From: Crocodylus rhombifer | Lineage: Eukaryota; Chordata; Crocodylia; Crocodylidae | Direction: 5' to 3' | Assembly (NCBI GenBank): GCA_038503035.1 | Contig: JAVSML010001090.1 | Coordinates: forward strand, 124,001-188,000 | Length of the DNA stretch: 64,000 nucleotides | Part shown: positions 11,166 to 21,769 of the stretch, one piece after another | Numbering within the stretch: position 1 is the first letter of the stretch | Layout of the letters: every line of letters starts with the position of its first letter | Notes under the pieces: generated by a model | Seen by the model: only the letters and a program-made list of their open reading frames with translations | The model's database searches: none | Told to the model about the DNA's origin: nothing | Program-made: the position numbers and the translations under genes

Positions 11166-12560
11166 TTAAGGTAGACTGGGGCTGGACACTGAGGCAGACA
11201 GCTGAGATATTGGGGGAGGGCAGATAAGTGGTGGCAAGGAGGGGACAGCCAGGAAAGAAACAGAGGCAGAAACCTGGTTGCTCAGGGGAAAAGGAAAAGG
11301 CAGTGGGGATAAGACAGTGGCAAAGAAACAGGGGGGTTAGAGGCAGAGAGGTGCTCAGGACAGGTGTTGGATGTGGCAGTGAGCCAGAAGCAGGAGGGGG
11401 AGAAATGAGACAGAAGTTAGAGGGGTAAGGAGCAGAGATTGGAGCAGGGCCAAACCACAGTAAAGCAAAACCCAACTTAGGGGTCCAAATAACAGTTTCA
11501 TTACACAGACAACACACTACACAGCCCCATGAAGTTATTAGTTCACACACACATGCACACACACATACACACACAAACTCTCACAATGGCAGCAGGAACA
11601 AGAGACTCAGTTGAAGGTTGGAGTTCAGGTGGGGAAGAGAAGCAGAGTCCAAGTCCTTGGTTGAAGAGGGGGTGGGGGGTAATAGCTACCTATCCAGGCT
11701 GGAAAGGGGTCCTTGTCCAGTAGGTGTTGTCCAGAGGGGGATCACCGGCAGGGCCTCTCACTGGATAGGTAGTGTGGCATGATGCTGGTCAGGATGGAGA
11801 GGGCATCCCAAAGAGTCAGTCTTCACTACCCCTTTTATGGGGCAGACTACCTCTAATCTCCTATGGGAAGGACCTGTCCAGGCAATGTCAGTCATATTCC
11901 AGAGGGCTCCAGGTGTTCTTACTGAGCATGTGCAGCCTTGGCACAATGGTGGGTTGCCTCATCTTTTGTTTCTTGCATGATGAGGGTGGTTTCAAGTGCT
12001 GGTCCAGGTGTTGGTGTTGATGGTTTGGTTATTCAGAGGGAGCTATTTTAGACCTACTGCCATTGTCACTCAAGCACCCTCATTCATCCCCATTCATTCA
12101 GGAACCAAGTTACATAGGTGGGGTAGGTGTGAGTCATGGGTTGCACAACCGGGCCAGGGGACAGGATGGAGACTTAACAAACAAAATGGAAACTTGACGT
12201 GACTTATGCTAACTTACATGTGTAGGCCTAAATCATATAGTACTAGTAAAACAGTAATATAGAACAGTAAAAATCAATATAAACACAATAATTCTACAAT
12301 ATAAAGAAGGAGAAAAAAAACAAAACAAATACAACTTGCTACCAAAATAAAATGCTGAAGCTTATCCTATGTCTTAGGTCACTTATACTTCTCTATAGGG
12401 AATAGAGAGGGAAAGAAAAAGTAAAAAAATGGTTGGGGAAGGGGAATGCATTTTAAAAGAAAAACGAGAAAAACTGGGAGTTTTGCTACAACCACAAGGC
12501 AGAATGATATATTAAAATTAATATTGCAAACATTTAGGCAAGCAGTTTTCTAACAAGATT
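11166..12560. other. Purine-rich then A-rich gene-free sequence
   Basis: From 11,166 to about 11,750 the plus strand is G/A-rich, with a CA microsatellite at 11,537-11,577. From 12,230 to 12,480 it is A-rich. This could be internal or LTR sequence of an old retroelement, but no domain is recognisable. Confidence 0.4.
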
Positions 12561-12567
12561 GTAGTGT

Positions 12568-13299
12568 TGTAAAGTATAGAGCCCATTGTGTAAAGAACAA
12601 GGTGCAGCCCAACAGCTATTGTTAGGAGATGGAGCAGATTTTGCTTATGAATACTTATGCTAAGCCAGCCATTTGCTTATGTTAAGTAACCATCTTAACA
12701 GTGTCAGCCAGCTTCAAGTGAGTCTGTGTCAGTCTGTGTGCTGTGAATGAGGTGAAGCCTCAGGAATGTGGAAGATGGTAAAACATGGGACTGAAAAACA
12801 GACTGGAATGTGAAAGACAACCTGTAATTGGTAACAGAATCTGAAATAACCATATGCAAAAAGGTGAATGGTGATTGGTAAAGAAGCCTCCAGAAGCTTC
12901 CAGGCTTTGGTCACAGTTCAAGTGACCAAGGGAAGCAGGAGTCAAGGTCTTAGACATGTGCTCATAGCAAAAAGACATGTAAATGAGTAAAATGCAATTC
13001 CATGCTAATGAAGCAAACAGTAAACAGAGGCAGGGCTTGAAAGGGAGAAGATATGGGTAGAACAAAGGAGGAGTGAGAGTGAAATAAATGGTAATGAGCA
13101 TGAACCAAAGTGTGTAAAATGTGGAAAAGCTATTGCTTAAGGTGGCTCCCCGTGTTCACAGGCTGTATGTAAGTGAGGGAGTTAGTCCAAAGCTGTCTCC
13201 ATTTTAAATAAAGCTGTTGCAAGCAATTTGTTTGCTCCCTGCTTGCTCTGGATTGTCATCTCCCTAGTTGTTGGGTGCCACATAGAGTCAGGGTCTAAA
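12568..13299 (+). mobile_element. Endogenous-retrovirus-type LTR, plus strand
   Basis: The segment runs from a TGTAAAG start to AGTCAGGGTCTAA. It carries a poly(A) signal AATAAA (13,207-13,212) followed by a GCTCCCTGCTTGCTCTGG segment. The same blocks occur in the same order on the minus strand at 34,453-34,870: ACATGTAAATGA, CAGTAAACAGAGGC, AAATAAAGCTGTTG, CCCTGCTTGCTCTGG, AGTCAGGGTCTAA. Two dispersed copies with the same end and a poly(A) signal support an LTR. No gag, pol or env similarity is next to it, so it is probably a solo LTR. The 5' boundary is approximate. Confidence 0.65.
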
Positions 13300-13320
13300 A
13301 GTACTATGGCCTGGAAATAG

Positions 13321-13568
13321 CCCTAGGAGCAAGGCCAGCCTACAATTTTTTGAGGCCCCCTTCAGTGAGGGGGGAGGGGTGATGAGCAGCCAAAGAAACC
13401 GTTGGCAGTGGTGTCAGTGGTGGTGGCGGGGGTTGAGCAGCCAGACGTGAAGCCAGTGTAGGAGTGGGGAGGGTTGATGAGCGGCCGGATGCAGGGGGCC
13501 CATTGGTTGTAGGGCCCCCTGCAGCCACAGGTTTCACAGGATAGGATGGGTTGGCCCTGCCTAGGAGA
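13321..13568. mobile_element. Probable MITE with GCAAGGCCAGCC ends
   Basis: TAGGAGCAAGGCCAGCCT on the left and, in reverse complement, TAGGCAGGGCCAACCC on the right are imperfect inverted ends about 245 bp apart around a G-rich interior. No convincing target duplication was seen. Confidence 0.4.
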
Positions 13569-13569
13569 C

Positions 13570-14826
13570 TAGACTTGGTCAATTGAGCAGGCTATGATTA
13601 ATCTATGAATTAACTACATAAATGTTTATCCCCACCTAAATTCCTATAAAAAGCATGTACTCTGGGTAAATTCTCAATTCATGATGAAGACTAACTATAC
13701 TAAGCAAATGTTCAACTCTGGGAGGTTTGCAGAAGAGCAGCTGGAAGAGGACCTTAGTCCCTTCACCTTTTGCCCAGTATCCTACTGGTCAGAACACTTT
13801 CTGAAGAAGCTGAAGATCTACTGGATTCTAGAGGCTTCTCAGCAAAAGGTATGTGAACTCACATTTCTGGCTTCCCAGGAAAGCAACTTCTGACCAGTCC
13901 TTCAAATGGTGCTTCTGTATTTTATCCAAAGTGAAAGTAGAATTGATATTTTAAATTAAATATGCACTACCCACATGTCACATTAATAGGTGTCTCATGA
14001 TGCAATTAAATAAACAGTATTTTTGTGGTGTACATAAATATTTAATAGACACAAAGTTATGTTTCGTTTCAACTTAAAGCTAATTAAATGATTTTACTTG
14101 TAATCAGCCTTCTTAGAATTACAGAACTCTGGAGGAAAAATTATATTAATCATTCAGGAGTTCTGCAATGTACTAATTTGTTTGTTTTCTATCTTTGTGG
14201 TTATGATACAAGCATCTAGCAATCGTACAATAATTATTTAAAGCAGGCAAGCCTCAAACCTCATAAAGCAGCCCTTCATAAAAGCCTGCCTGATATAAGA
14301 CAGCCTACTAAACATCTCAAAATCTGATATAAACAAAAATGTTGTGGCACCAATTCAAATTAAATTTATGCAACTTTGAATGGGGGCCTAGCCTACATAC
14401 AGTTTGAGCATTACACTTAACTCATCATTCTCTAAATCATTTTGCTTAAATTTGTGTAAATGAATGGGCAAGAAAAGGTATAAGATCTGAGTGTCTGCCC
14501 ATTACATTCATGGAAAAAATCTTCTGTTGACTTCAGTGGTATAGAACCAGGTCTGCTTATACTTACTTCAGAACTAATAGCTTTAATTATAGGAATAGTA
14601 GTACATTAACAAGATATATTGGGCTCTGATCTTGAAATGAACTCTGGAAAGGTGGACCTTGGTGCCTCTGCAGAGCCTATCAATGAAATGAGGCATAATA
14701 TTGCTTATAAATACAAGATTAAAAGAGAGGAGAGGTAAAGCTATGCTTTCTAGAGTTATGCTGGTGTGTGGAACTATAATGCATTGACATTAGCTTCAGA
14801 CTAGACATCAATTCATGATGAACTGA
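13570..14826. other. Gene-free sequence containing donor segment 14,185-14,361
   Basis: This is AT-rich unique-looking DNA. The 177 bp at 14,185-14,361 are copied almost perfectly at 17,433-17,609, with only two mismatches seen. No gene is supported here. Confidence 0.6.
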
Positions 14827-14827
14827 C

Positions 14828-15062
14828 ACTAGGTTCAGACTAAAGATTAGAAGGCACTACTTCACAATCAGGCTGGCTAGGATCTGGAACCAGCTTCCAA
14901 GGGAAGTAGTGCTGGCTCCTACCTTGGGGGTCTTTAAGAGGAGGCTTGATGATTACCTAGCTGGGGTCATTTGAGCCCAGTTTTTTCTCCTGCCCAGGGC
15001 AGGGGGTTGGACTAGAAGATCTGCAAGGTCACTTCTGACCCTACATCTATGAATCTATGACA
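14828..15062 (+). mobile_element. CR1: CR1 LINE 3' end, plus strand
   Basis: It contains the last ORF2 codons (a GSS-type core read from GGCTAGGATCTGGAACCAGC and GGGGTCTTTAAGAGGAGGC), then CAGGGCAGGGGGTTGGACTA and the terminal CTATGAATCTATGA repeat, which is diagnostic of CR1. The 5' end is truncated near 14,828. Confidence 0.9.
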
Positions 15063-15477
15063 TACCTTATCTGATTGTAAATGGCCAAATGACAAAACAG
15101 GCTGAAAACATATAGTTAAATGCATGCTTTTAAGTGAAGGTGCATATATTGTAATAAAATAAAAGACTTAGTCTATCTGTATGTGTGTCTGTCTGTATGT
15201 CTGTCCATCCATAACACTTTTGGGCAACTGTGCATGCATCACCAAGAGAGTAGGCAGTGACTGGCTGCATTGCCTGGGCTGCATGTGCCCAAGTTGCTGG
15301 GGAAGTTTATGGTGGCAGCAAACACACCCTGGCTGCCTGGGCAGCGGCTCTCTTCCTCACACCTCCCTGTCTGAGGGTGAAGGAGGGATCACAGTCCTGC
15401 CCCTCAGCACAACTGGCAGAGAGGGAGGAGCGGTGGGCAGGGACAGGTGGAGGTGGACGCAGGCCAGGCAGACACAG

Positions 15478-15945
15478 AGTGGGGGGGGGTGCAGCGGGGC
15501 CAGACCTGGAGTGGTAGGGAGGTGGGATAGAGCGGGGCTGTACCCAGAGTGGTGGGGAGGTGAGGTAGAGTGGGCCTGGACCTGAAGCAGTGGGGGAGAG
15601 GGGAGTTGGGCAGGGCCAAACACCGAATGGCAGGGATATGGGGTGGAGTGGGGCCAGATTGGTAGAGGGGGGTGGAGTGAGGCCAGACCTGGGAGCAAGT
15701 GGAGTGGGGCCAGACCCAGAGTAGTGAGGGGAGGGAAGGTGGAGCAGGGCCAGACCTGGAGTGGGGTGGGTAATTGAGTTGTTGAGTAGGGCTGGACCTG
15801 GAGTGGCAGGGGTGGGAGGTGGAGCTGGGCTGGTCCCACAGCGGTGGGGGGCTGGAGTGAGGGTGGACCAGACCCGGAGTGGTTCGGGGGGGAGTTGAGC
15901 AGGGCTGGACCTGCAGTGGTGGGTGCAAGGTGCAGGGCTGGATGT
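15478..15945. repeat. G-rich minisatellite, about 12 degenerate units
   Basis: A unit of about 27-44 bp with the core TGGAGTGGGGCCAGACCTGG plus a G-rich linker is repeated about 12 times with variation. The plus strand is G-rich with many GGG runs, so quadruplex formation is conceivable. The long open frames on the minus strand across it are proline-rich repeat artefacts. Confidence 0.85.
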
Positions 15946-16000
15946 GGGGCTCCATCTCTGCCCACCCCCTTATCATTCTTGACAGGCAATTTGCTAGTAG

Positions 16001-16034
16001 TATGTATATGTATGTGTGTGTGTGTGTGTGTGTC
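16001..16034. repeat. (TG)n microsatellite
   Basis: TATGTATATGTATG leads into an almost pure TG run. Confidence 0.9.
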
Positions 16035-16385
16035 TGTATAAATTAAAATGGAAACTCGACATCTTAAATGCTGTATTGAGTATTTATAATGAAAGTCACC
16101 TCTGTGCAATGAGCTGAGTACAAGGACCTTGGGTCCTTACATTCTACATATGCTTGTGCCAGTCCTGGGCACAGATGATTTCATTCACACTATTGAAATC
16201 AGTTTATTAGATAACTTAATGCATTTATTTTGGCTTACAGTCACCACTAATCAGTGCCTTTTCCACATTGTGTGCTGTTACAGAAACTAGATTTCCCAGT
16301 GAAACCCATGCGGTGGATTGCTCATCATACTTTCATGATCACATAGGCAGCTTGATAATGGGAAGAATATTTCATAGGTGGTCTA

Positions 16386-16800
16386 GTCTCGTGGTTAGGC
16401 CACCAGGGGGAGACAGAGGCAGAGTCCAAGTCACAGATCAAGTCAGGTTCCTGGAGCCAGAGATCAAATTACCAAAACTAAGCAATGTTCCCATAAGCCA
16501 GAGTTCAAAAACAGAGTCAAACAGGTTCAGAAGCTGGAAAACCAAACAGCACAGGATCCAGAGCAGACCCTCAGCTAAGTTTATTGACCAGTTTGTAGTT
16601 TCCTGCTACAAGTGTGCTTAAATGGGGAGGCTACATTCCCCAACAGCAAATTAGGAAGCCGTAATTGTGGTCAGCTGGTTCATCATGTGGGGCTGCCAGT
16701 TAGAGCTTTTAGCATAGTTGGCCAGCTGAGCAACTTATTCAGGGTGGACTGCCTTTCAGGGCCCCTGGCAGTTAGCCAGCAAGGGTGGAATTCTGGGGTA
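16386..16800. repeat. Interspersed repeat containing donor 2 (16,392-16,470)
   Basis: It has the same word composition as 5.69-6.15 kb (AGTCCAAGTCACAGATCAAG; GGAGCCAGAGATCAAA). The 79 bp at 16,392-16,470 reappear in inverted orientation at 17,612-17,690 with one mismatch seen. The class of this repeat is unknown. Confidence 0.4.
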
Positions 16801-17396
16801 TATCATTTTGGGGAAGAGTCAGAGATTGATATCTAGGAATTCAGATGCAAGAAATTTGGGGTAAAAGTGCACTCTGCCATACCTGTACCAGTTCTAGATG
16901 TAAAGAAAAGGATTGTCAGTAGTGCTTCAAATTTGCTTCTCAAAGGAACAGAGTTTATTAAAAACAACAAAAAACCTGCTGTCACTGGGTTTCTGATTGC
17001 TAGCCTGATTTAAAGTTACTTATAAAGAAGCCTTTATAACCTGACAAAATAGTTGTATTTCAAGACAGTTTGTCTGGGTGCTGGATATCACTGTCTTATT
17101 TTCTATCTTTCTGCTGTACTTTTTCCTTGCCTCATCCTATTACCTTTGTACCTTCTCTTTTCTCTCTTCTTTTTTCACTCACATTTTCCAGTGAGTCATT
17201 ATTTAGTAATTGATTAGAATACAAACGTAATTATTGTGTTGAGGGTCTTGCATTTTTTGATTTGTTTGGAGCATGTTGTGCCATCAGTCTTGAGAAGAAA
17301 TCCCCAGTAGAGTCCATGAGACTGAGAAATGATAGCATGAGAGAGCCTTTTATTTTGCTACTCTTTTACATATACATTCTTCAAAAACATATTCAG

Positions 17397-18088
17397 GGGG
17401 TACATCTACATGTGCGCTTTACTAAGGGCAACTTTTCTATCTTTGTGGTTATGATACAAGCATCTAGCAATCGTACAATAATTATTCAAAGCAGGCAAGC
17501 CTCAAACCTCATAAAGCAGCCCTTCATAAAAGCCTGCCTGATACAAGACAGCCTACTAAACATCTCAAAATCTGATATAAACAAAAATGTTGTGGCACCA
17601 ATTCAAATTTGAATTTGATCTCTGGCTCTAGGAACCTGACTTGATCTGTGACTTGGACTCTGCCTCTGTCTCCCCCTGGTGGCCTAACCATGATTAACTG
17701 CACGTGGGCTGGTGTTAGGGTGTAGTAAATTAATTATGCCATATGATAGTACTGTAGAGGATAGTACTATTTTACAGTGGAGTATTTAACTCTGTCAAAA
17801 TGCATGCGTAGATGGTGACAAGAGCTATATGGGGCATGAGGATGCTGAAGTGCAGGAGCTGCCTACAGTCAGAACTTTTTCATCCTTATGTCCCAAGCAA
17901 CCTCTCTGCCACCTGATGTTGCTATCTGGAGCTTGGGCCTGAGTGGGGTCAGTCTAGAGTTGTTCCACCCCAGCTCATATTGCTTTTGTCCTGGGCACAC
18001 ATGTGGATGCTGAGCCTGTAAGCAGTTGACTGTAGTGCAAACAGTGATAGAGTTTATCATGTTGCATTAATTGCATGTGTAGATGAAC
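17397..18088. mobile_element. Long MITE with TACATCTACATGTGC ends, interrupted by a templated insertion
   Basis: The left end GGGTACATCTACATGTGCGC and the right end (in reverse complement, GGGTTCATCTACACATGCAA) are similar inverted ends. The interior shows phrases typical of this family (TTTACAGTGGAGTATTTAAC; ATGCATGCGTAGATG). The segment 17,433-17,690 is a later insertion. Confidence 0.5.
17433..17690. other. 258-bp templated insertion copied from two nearby donors
   Basis: Positions 17,433-17,609 copy 14,185-14,361 in direct orientation, with two differences (T to C in TTATTTAAAGC, T to C in GATATAAGAC). Positions 17,612-17,690 copy 16,392-16,470 in inverted orientation, with one difference. 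The two parts are joined by TG, and both donors end in CAAATT. The junction therefore has the microhomology expected of template switching during repair. The high identity suggests it is recent. Confidence 0.85.
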
Positions 18089-18241
18089 CCAGGTTTTATC
18101 TTAGTTGTCTGTCCCTTTCATTCTTCTGTCTTCTATACTGATCTTTTGAATACTACTTTTTTCACTCTGATGGGTAAAATAATTGATTGAGAAATGCTTC
18201 CAATATTGAGAGAGCAAAATATTCCTGTTTTAAAGCAATGA

Positions 18242-18532
18242 AATTCTAAGGGCATTTATATTTGTATTTATTGTGCTCTGGGGTGTGGGGTGGGGAGGGT
18301 ACTTTAAGTGCCTGGAGCATCATGTGTAGTAGTCTCCCTATGCTGAAAAATGGTAGTGGGAGCACTTTAACTAAAGGTCATTCTGTGAGCTTTGGTTAAA
18401 GTGCCCCCACCGCCATTTTTCAGTAATTACCACACTCCAGCAGATTCAATTAATTGTGTCGGCTCCAATGTGCTGTTATTACAGTATGTCGAAGTAGCCT
18501 TGATGCATGTGTGTAAGTGCCCTAAAATTCTA
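18242..18532. mobile_element. hAT-like MITE with 8-bp duplication AAATTCTA
   Basis: AAATTCTA flanks the element at 18,242-18,249 and 18,525-18,532. The ends are AGGGCATTTATA on the left and TAAGTGCCCT on the right. A second, internal inverted repeat runs from GAAAAATGGTAGTGGGAGCA (about 18,344) to GTGCCCCCACCGCCATTTTTC (about 18,423). No coding capacity is present. The 8-bp duplication fits the hAT superfamily. Confidence 0.75.
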
Positions 18533-19129
18533 AAATGAGGAATTTTTCAATTGTAAAATGTGTTTAGATTTTTTAATACATGTATTCTTTTTGTTAAATT
18601 AAAAATCCTTTGGATATTCATTGGTTTATCTACAATAGAGCAACAGATACAGCAGAACAATATGTTGTCATACCTAATTACATATACTTTAAAGAGCTGT
18701 GCACTTTTGGTGGAGACTGTATGCTGATCACCATTAAAAACTGATACCTGAGATGTATCTTTTTGTGGGGCAGTTTATTAGCAAATGATTAATGACTTCT
18801 GTATTTCACTGCCTTGCAAGTACATGTTTCACATGTGCAACTCAAGCCCCATTAAAAATGAAAAAACATAGGTGTACAAAATAACATATTTGAACTTCTT
18901 GAACCCACATAATACCACACCTGAGAAAGTGCTACCAAAGCTTTCATATTCAAATACAAAAGCCTTGTCTTTGTGTTTAACCCCTCTTTCTTTCCTTGAG
19001 CTAAAAGTTATAGCCAAAGTATTATTATTTCAATTGAAAACCATAGCAACTCATTTCTTCCTTAAAAATACAAAAGCAAACAAGATTTATAGGAAGAAAT
19101 ACCAGTATCATCTTATTTTTTTAACTTAC

Positions 19130-19164
19130 CATAGAAAATCAGGATTGGAAGGGACCTCAGGAAA
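19130..19164 (-). mobile_element. CR1: Tiny CR1 3' tail
   Basis: ATAGAAAATCAGGATTGGAAGGGACCTCAGGA resembles the first 35 bp of a minus-strand CR1 end and then stops, so it would be an extremely truncated insertion. Confidence 0.45.
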
Positions 19165-19194
19165 CTTTTTGTATTGGAATTCAGCAATATGATT

Positions 19195-19590
19195 TGTTTT
19201 AATCTCCCTGGGTGTGACAGGCAAGTGCACATATGCCTGTTGTGGCATCTCAAAGCAGTTTGAGACACTGCAAGAGGCATGCTAAGAATGGAAAAAATTT
19301 CCCTGTGTTGCAAATATGCAGTGCAGACTCTAATTTGATACCTGGAAATTGAAATTTCAAAAAAAAAAAAAAAAGAAAAAAACCTACAGAAAAAGTGGGT
19401 AAGGCACAGTTCAGGAATGTGCCCTGAGGAAGCTCGGAGGCTGGGTCCTCCAAAGAGATACTCTGGTATCTGGCCAGTGCATCTCTATGGTGCTTCTGCA
19501 GCCCCAGAATGCTCCCTTAGCTTGCTGGTGTAAATAGAAGAAGGGAAAGGTTGCAGCATGACCTGGATTCATGTGCTGTCCCAGGTAAGT
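19195..19590. mobile_element. Dispersed repeat copy 2 (partner of 3,655-4,290)
   Basis: It has the same ordered blocks as the 3.66-kb copy: a GCATATGCC/GGCATC block, an A-rich block before CCTACAG, and a GGCTGGGTCCTCC block. An A run at 19,359-19,382 lies inside it. The class is unknown. Confidence 0.45.
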
Positions 19591-20350
19591 TAGCAGGGAT
19601 GTGGGGGTGGGAGGGGTTATAGGGGTGGGGTGTGGGGGGTGTGTCAGGAGGCTTGAATGCGGGTTGTCACACACCTGTCCTACCCACCTGCCTCCTGCAG
19701 TGCTGGCAGCAGCAGCCAGTTGGATCACTGGGGCCATGGCCTGGCTGCAGGCACATTTCGTAGCAATGTGGCACTGCCTAATGTGAGTTCTGTGCTGAAC
19801 GGACCTGGCCTGGCCCACCCTGGTAGTGCATGGCTTTCCCAGTCCTGTCCAAAGCTGTGCACTAGCAGGCTGGGAAACTAGCTGCTATGTCCCCAATGAC
19901 CTGGTTGGCTGCTGCTGCCAGTGCCACACAGGGTGGGTAGGAAGACAGGCATGTGGGGCCCCCCACAACCCACTCACAAAACCACCCACAAACTCCACAT
20001 CCTTCCATACATCCTACATCACCCCCACACCTCCCACCACTCTCCACACATTACACATCCCTTCACACACCAACCCCATGTCCCCCCCACACCCCACATA
20101 CCCAGTCACAAATCCCACATCCCCCTATACCCACACCTCCTACACATCCACCACTGAACCCCCCTCACCCTCACCACATGCACACCCAAGAACCGCACAC
20201 CTACCCCCCCACTTCTTCCAATCCCCCTCCTACAAACCCCACATCCACCCCCCCCCACACACATCTCATATCCTGCATGCTCAGCTGCCACACAGGATGG
20301 GACCTGCTGGTGGCAGCTGTGGCTGCAGGTGCACCTGTCCCCACATCCTG
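19590..20350. repeat. GC-rich region with a C-rich, G-poor tract
   Basis: From about 19,960 to 20,270 the plus strand is almost free of G and made of CCCAC/CACAC/CCTCC words. From 19,590 to 19,640 it is the opposite (GGGGTGGG-rich). GGCAGCAGCAGCCAG at about 19,705 and GGCTGCTGCTGCCAG at about 19,910 are opposed. This looks like a diverged inverted-repeat element with an expanded low-complexity core. Confidence 0.5.
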
Positions 20351-20427
20351 GTTAGTGAAGGGGTCAGGGGGATCTCTGATTTTTCTTTGATAATAAAAAA
20401 CAAAAGCAAACACCAAAGCCTAAAGAG

Positions 20428-20654
20428 TGAATTTCAGACTTTTTATCAGAGATTTTACAATTTTTAAACAGGAAGCACCAGGATTTATATATAGAAAGAG
20501 ATCAATCAGTCAGTTGGGCAATATGGTAATTAATAATGTGGTATTAATAGTGGTTTTAATCATGGAAAACACATTTTTTTTGGTATTTTAAAGAATGAAT
20601 TTGGGATTTTTTTACCAGAGAATTTGCAATTTTTAAACATGGAACACCAGGATT
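20428..20654. repeat. Two-copy direct repeat, period about 167 bp
   Basis: A block of about 58 bp ending in ACAATTTTTAAACAGGAAGC and ACCAGGATT recurs about 167 bp downstream as GCAATTTTTAAACATGGAAC and ACCAGGATT. It is probably part of an interspersed element. Confidence 0.6.
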
Positions 20655-20827
20655 CCTGGTAGTGAGACAAGTGGTGGGACCCAGAGAGAGGAGCCTGCCT
20701 AGGGCTGGCACTAGGGACCCAGCTGGAGAGCAAAATAGGTGATTGATTTCCTGACTATTTGGGGCCAGGATGACATGCTTTGAAAGTTAAAAGCAGGTCA
20801 CCCACTGAGCACATCTGAGTGATTATT

Positions 20828-21720
20828 GCCCATTGGGTGTATCTACACATGCAACTAATGAGCAGCAATAAACTCTGGAGCAGTTTGAGCTGGAGTAAAC
20901 TACTCCCAGGTGCAGTGTCTACATGTGCATATAATTATAGTCAATTATCCTGGCATAAGATAGTGATGTCTGATTGTGTCTACACATTCCCATGCTTTAA
21001 TAGTTCCTTTTGCAGTGCAGCACAGTATGGGTGGTTACTGAACCATGAACATGGTGCACAGTTAGATTTTGCTGCTTTATCGCTGTAGTGATGCATTATG
21101 CTGGGAGAGTGCTATAGCAACATAGTTGGCAATCACCTGTAGACCTATGTGATCACTACATTGCTGTAGCATGCTGTACGGCAAATGTAGCGTGTCATTA
21201 TGTCTCTGTAGGGTGACAGGTAGATACGGTCTTCCTGATATAGAACAGTCTCTGACAGTACTATTTTACACTGTTATAAAGTAGTTTACTGCAGCCTAAC
21301 CATAGTCACACATGTAGACAGTGACGCTTTACTGCACAGCTTGTCTTTTTCGCAGTGGGCACACCTACACGTGCACCAGACTGTGCAGTTGTTACTGTGC
21401 AGTCATTTAGTACTTGCTTAAGCATTTCATACTTGCTTATCAATTGATGGTTGATCACTTGTGAATGAATAAGATTGTCTTCCTATTAAGGATCTTACTA
21501 GTGAGTCCTCAGGTGGCTCCATAACCCAATTCTAAATCCACTTGCTTAACTGGAGTTACTGTACAATCCTGATGCCACATGAGTTTTTTTCCCAGGTTAC
21601 TGCTCAGTTCCCATGGTTCATGTCTGCTGGCACTATATCACTGTAGCAACAAGCTACGGAGACATAGCTCATCTTTATGATGATGTAGCATCCTGTGTAG
21701 ACATGCGTAGTAAAATGCTT
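20828..21720. mobile_element. Cluster of nested GTCTACACATGC-family MITEs
   Basis: Terminal-type motifs occur at about 20,829 (GTGTATCTACACATGCAAC), 20,918 (GTGTCTACATGTGCATA), 20,966 (GTGTCTACACATTCCCATG), 21,305 (CACACATGTAGACAGTG), 21,361 (CACACCTACACGTGCACC) and 21,690 (TGTGTAGACATGCG). Their mixed orientations indicate two or three elements side by side or nested. Interiors repeat ACTGTGCAGT and GCTGTAGC words. Confidence 0.6.
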
Positions 21721-21769
21721 GTGAAAAACCCCTGTGGCATCAGTGAGATCATAAAATACTTAAATCTAT

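Noticed and set aside
11056..11574. 172-codon open frame on minus
   Set aside because: It is a translation of purine-rich and CA-rich simple sequence; low-complexity Pro/Ser/Leu with no domain.
15357..16109. 250-codon open frame on minus, Pro/His/Ser-rich
   Set aside because: It lies almost wholly on the minisatellite; the protein is a translation of the G-rich repeat and has no domain.
19826..20467. 213-codon open frame on plus (Pro/Thr/His-rich)
   Set aside because: It is caused by the C-rich tract, which lacks stop codons; not a gene.
20598..20654. LTR pair from the two-copy direct repeat at 20.43 and 20.60 kb
   Set aside because: The repeated block is under 70 bp with a 100-bp spacer and lacks TG...CA ends, so it is a local duplication or part of one element.
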